The position numbers and the translations under genes are program-made. A stretch of 7,567 nucleotides of DNA from Akkermansia sp. (lineage in GTDB: Bacteria; Verrucomicrobiota; Verrucomicrobiia; Verrucomicrobiales; Akkermansiaceae), in the NCBI GenBank assembly GCA_017379255.1, contig JAFNWZ010000402.1, positions 1 through 7,567 on the forward strand, written 5' to 3'. Positions 5,208 through 7,567 of this stretch are shown piece by piece (within the stretch, counting starts at the first letter, position 1; the number at the start of each line of letters is the position of its first letter). The notes under the pieces were generated by a model. It worked only from the letters and a program-made list of their open reading frames with translations. It ran no database searches and was not told the origin of the DNA.

Positions 5208-6752
5208 CTCCTTCAGCCACTGGCTGAAGGCCTGCGCCCATTTCAGCGAAATGCCCGGCAGCTCTGCCAGCTCCTCCGCGCTGCGGGCGCGGATACCCGG
5301 CACCGTGTGAAAACGCGCCAGCAGCAGCTCCTTGCGGCGCGGAGTCATGCCCGGATACGCATCCAGCTTACTCTCCCGCACACGCTTGCGCACCAGCAGC
5401 TCATTGTAATTATTCGCAAAGCGGTGCGCCTCATCGCGCAAACGCTGCAGCAGGCGCAGCGCCCCGCATTCGTGGCTGAGCACCAGCGGCTCTGCCTGCC
5501 CCGGCAGGTAAATCTCCTCATCGCGCTTGGCCAGCCCCACCACAGGCATCTGCTGCAGGCCAATCTCCGCCAGCACCTGCACCGCAATGGCCAGCTGCCC
5601 CTTGCCGCCATCCACCACCACCAGATCCGGCACCTTGATGGGGGCTTTGCCCTGTGCGCCCAGTTCCTTCAACCATGCATAAGTATCCACCCCGGCGGGC
5701 TTATCAAAAAGCGCGCTGCTCTCATTCACAATGCGCGAATACCGGCGGCGCACCACTTCCAGCATGGAAGCAAAATCATTCTGCCCGTCCACCCCTTTGA
5801 TGCGGTACCGCCGATACGCCGCATTATCCGGTCGTCCCTGCGTAAAACGCACCATGCTCGCCACAATATGGTTACTCGAAAGGTTGGAGATATCAAAACA
5901 CTCCATCACCGCCGGTGGCTGCGGCATCCCCAGTGCCTCTGCCAGCTCCGCCAGGTCACGGTCCGGGTCCACCGTGCCCGGCAGGTCCGGCGCGCGGCGG
6001 GTGAAGCGGCGCGTGGGCTCCAGCGTTTTGATGATATTCTCCCGCACATCGCGCAACCGCGCCGCCTGCTCAAAATCCAGCGCATCCGCCGCCGCCATCA
6101 TCTCCTGCGTCAGCGCGTCCAGATGAGCCTGCCGCCCGCGCCCCTCCAGCAGCCCCAGGGCCGCCTCAAACTGCGCGCGGTACTCCTCCTCCGAAATCCG
6201 CCCCACACACGGCGCAGAGCAGTGGCGGATCTCATCATCGTGGCAATGGCGGTACTGCTCCTCCCCCGGGTGGCGGCAGGTGCATGTGCGCAGCCGGAAG
6301 CGGTGGTTGAGCCACTCCACCGTCTCCTTCAGCGCCGTGGCATGCACAAAGGGGCCGATGTAGCGCGCTCCGTCATCCTTGCGCAACCGCACCAGCGAAA
6401 AACGCGGAAACGGCTCCTGGCGGCTTGCCCGCAACAGATAATACCGCTTATCATCCCGCAGCTGCACATTATAATGCGGGCGGTACTCCTTAATCAGCTT
6501 CTGCTCCAGAATCAGCGACTCCTGCTCATTCCGTACCTCGTAATAATCAAAATCCACAATCGCCGCAATCAGCGCCCGCGTCTTGCCATTCTCCAGCGTC
6601 GCGCGCGACGGCGAAAAATAATTTGCCAGCCGCCGGTGCAGGTCCTTCGCCTTTCCCACATAAATCACGCCACCGCCCTCCCCCTTCATGAGATACACCC
6701 CGGGGCAGTGCGGTGTCAACCTCCACTTCTCCTTGAGGTTCACCTTCGGCAT
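5199..6752 (-). CDS. uvrC: UvrC, excinuclease ABC subunit C (compact form)
   Basis: UvrC makes the two incisions flanking a DNA lesion after UvrA/UvrB damage recognition. From the N-terminus: GIY-YIG nuclease (PGVYLM 17-22, YVGKAKDLHRR 31-41, E76/E78); a cysteine group with C170-x7-C178-x3-C182 plus C157/C159, matching the [4Fe-4S] ligands described in UvrC; the UvrB-binding UVR motif (about 211-243, LDFEQAARLRD); the RNase H-like nuclease with D287, D326, D381 and H443 as likely catalytic residues (ECFDISN, VDGQNDF, VVDGGKGQL, RDEAHRF); and a helix-hairpin-helix tail (about 463-513). At 517 residues it is about 90 shorter than the E. coli enzyme, mainly in the UVR to RNase H linker; no key residue is missing. 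The start is M of MPKVNLKEKW at 6752. An open extension to 6860 is not UvrC-like. It is probably cotranscribed with the 5185 gene. Confidence 0.96.
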   Translation of the reverse strand: MPKVNLKEKWRLTPHCPGVYLMKGEGGGVIYVGKAKDLHRRLANYFSPSRATLENGKTRALIAAIVDFDYYEVRNEQESLILEQKLIKEYRPHYNVQLRDDKRYYLLRASRQEPFPRFSLVRLRKDDGARYIGPFVHATALKETVEWLNHRFRLRTCTCRHPGEEQYRHCHDDEIRHCSAPCVGRISEEEYRAQFEAALGLLEGRGRQAHLDALTQEMMAAADALDFEQAARLRDVRENIIKTLEPTRRFTRRAPDLPGTVDPDRDLAELAEALGMPQPPAVMECFDISNLSSNHIVASMVRFTQGRPDNAAYRRYRIKGVDGQNDFASMLEVVRRRYSRIVNESSALFDKPAGVDTYAWLKELGAQGKAPIKVPDLVVVDGGKGQLAIAVQVLAEIGLQQMPVVGLAKRDEEIYLPGQAEPLVLSHECGALRLLQRLRDEAHRFANNYNELLVRKRVRESKLDAYPGMTPRRKELLLARFHTVPGIRARSAEELAELPGISLKWAQAFSQWLKESD

Positions 6753-6758
6753 GTGCGT

Positions 6759-6787
6759 ATCATAGCACCTCCCACCGCGGAATGCAA
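6759..6787 (-). promoter_or_regulatory. uvrC promoter with extended -10; predicted leaderless start
   Basis: On the minus strand TTGCAT (6787-6782, a weak -35), a 17-base spacer and TATGAT (6764-6759) preceded by TGC form an extended -10 promoter. Six bases (ACGCAC) separate the -10 box from the uvrC ATG, the same spacing as at the ATPase gene. GGGAGG (6773-6768) lies within the spacer, so it would not be transcribed from this promoter, and it is 15 bases from the ATG, too far for a good ribosome site. Confidence 0.5.
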
Positions 6788-6985
6788 ACCCAGACCAGCG
6801 GAGCAACAAGGAAAAATAAACGCAACCGCGGCATCTTGCCCCGGGCCTGCAACCCTCCATTCATGGCCATGCACGGAAAAATCCCCACCCTCTTCCCGGC
6901 CATACCGCCTATTCTCTCAGAATATATGTGTCAGCCCGCTATATTATAGTGAGACTGCGGCCCATGCGCGTTATTCTTAATTTGT
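6788..6985. other. Divergent intergenic region between uvrC and the AP2-like gene
   Basis: Apart from the uvrC promoter at its left edge this stretch has no gene I can support. AT-rich TATATTATAG (6940-6949) could provide a -10 box for the plus-strand gene, but no convincing -35 lies at the right distance. A 10-bp palindrome CATGGCCATG is at 6862-6871. No terminator or RNA gene is evident. Confidence 0.4.
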
Positions 6986-7567
6986 ATGGCATCAAAACAC
7001 ATCACAAGATGCGATAAGGAATTCGGCGCCTTCAGCGGCTGGCGCTTCTGCATCACCCGCAACAAGCAACGCCTCGTGCGCTACTTTTCCGACCTCGAAT
7101 ACGGCAGCTCCCGGAATGCCCTCGCCGAAGCAGAATCCTTCCGCGAGCACACCTACGCCCTGCTTGCCCGGAATTCCGGCAACGAAGCGGCCATCCTCCA
7201 GGAAATCAGCGCCGAGTACCGCCGCACACGCACCCTCCCGGCAGCCCTGCGGCGCTATGCTCCCAGCGCCACCCAGCGCAAAGCCATCACCTTCCGCATC
7301 ACCCCGCAACTCAGCCTTGCGCTGGAGCACTACAGCTCCTTCATGGGGCTCGAGACCAGCTCTGTCATCCGCCTGGCGCTCTACAATTACTTTATCCACA
7401 TAGCAGGCCGCAGCGAACGCCCCGGCTCCGCAGAACTCCAGGAACATGTGGACGAACTCGAAGCCCAGGCCATGGCTCTCGGCCTCCCTTCCTTTGCCGA
7501 CCTGATGACCAACGATGTCAATACCGTCCACCGCCAGGACGAATACCCCATCCCCGGCGACACCTCC
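6986..7567 (+). CDS. AP2/ERF-like plus ribbon-helix-helix-like DNA-binding protein (3' partial)
   Basis: The frame opens with ATG at 6986 (MASKHITRCD), has an in-frame stop upstream at 6950-6952, and is open to the window edge: 194 residues, no stop. Residues about 13-54 (FSGWRFCITRNKQRL, RYFSDLEYGSSRNALAEAESFR) fit the bacterial AP2/ERF-like pattern of GWxxxIxR, YFSDxxYG and an AL-rich helix, a three-strand sheet plus helix that binds DNA. Residues about 99-140 (KAITFRITPQLSLALEHY, ETSSVIRLALYNYFI) fit a CopG/Arc-type ribbon-helix-helix: one strand, then two helices with a short turn. A helical acidic stretch follows (149-165). The likely role is a transcription or mobile-element regulator; AP2-like domains also occur in phage integrases and homing endonucleases, and a downstream catalytic domain beyond the edge cannot be excluded. 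No Shine-Dalgarno precedes the ATG. It is divergent from uvrC. Confidence 0.75.
   Translation, partial: MASKHITRCDKEFGAFSGWRFCITRNKQRLVRYFSDLEYGSSRNALAEAESFREHTYALLARNSGNEAAILQEISAEYRRTRTLPAALRRYAPSATQRKAITFRITPQLSLALEHYSSFMGLETSSVIRLALYNYFIHIAGRSERPGSAELQEHVDELEAQAMALGLPSFADLMTNDVNTVHRQDEYPIPGDTS

Noticed and set aside
6753..6860. 36-residue N-terminal extension of UvrC
   Set aside because: Not UvrC-like; the GIY-YIG domain begins just after MPKVNLKEKW, and the promoter and -10 box lie within the extension.
5307..6980. Long plus-strand frame (557 residues) across uvrC
   Set aside because: Arg/His/Gln-rich antisense shadow of uvrC with no motifs.
6992..7531. Minus-strand frame of 179 residues opposite the AP2-like gene
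   Set aside because: Gly/Ala/Glu-rich antisense composition, while the plus strand carries recognisable domains.
1..7567. CRISPR array, tRNA, rRNA
   Set aside because: No regularly spaced repeats and no cloverleaf or rRNA-like segments were seen on either strand by eye.

Overview
The window reads as chromosomal DNA from a free-living or host-associated bacterium with G+C-rich coding regions (well above 50% in the genes) and AT-rich gaps. A compact UvrC, small orphan lipoproteins and exported proteins, and an AP2-type DNA-binding protein would fit a member of the Verrucomicrobiota/Planctomycetota group, perhaps gut Akkermansiaceae. That placement is an impression from protein style only and has low confidence.

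Layout. Bases 1-128 are AT-rich (about 38% G+C over the first 120 by hand count) and replace the normal end of typA. typA (BipA translational GTPase, minus strand, 1858 down to 54) is broken by a one-base deletion in its NKxD GTP-binding motif, and its last ~35 residues are missing. An AT-rich gap (1859-2154) carries candidate typA promoter elements and a perfect 39-bp palindrome. Next is a minus-strand AAA-type ATPase/DUF4143 gene (3327-2155), with a second palindrome of the same family just before its start, so the gene sits between two matching palindromes. Bases 3389-3602 have no convincing gene but contain a run of small hairpins. A minus-strand exported protein (4481-3603) follows; it consists of two related ~110-residue halves and has a strong sigma70-like promoter overlaid by an inverted repeat. 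Diverging from it is a 38-residue lipoprotein gene (4630-4746, plus strand). This converges on a frameshifted single-TM protein gene (5185-4761), which lies 13 bp downstream of uvrC (6752-5199) and probably shares its transcript. Divergent from uvrC, and running off the right edge, is a protein that joins an AP2/ERF-like domain to a ribbon-helix-helix-like segment (6986 onward).

How it fits together. uvrC (nucleotide excision repair) and typA (ribosome-associated GTPase) are housekeeping genes; the others are accessory or lineage-specific. The signals that stand out are the palindrome-bracketed DUF4143 ATPase, the exported protein with its duplicated domain and operator-like promoter, the AP2 plus RHH protein, and starts where a -10 box lies only 6-7 bases before the ATG, as expected for leaderless mRNAs. 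Two single-base deletions in separate genes make sequencing or assembly error a serious alternative to true gene decay.
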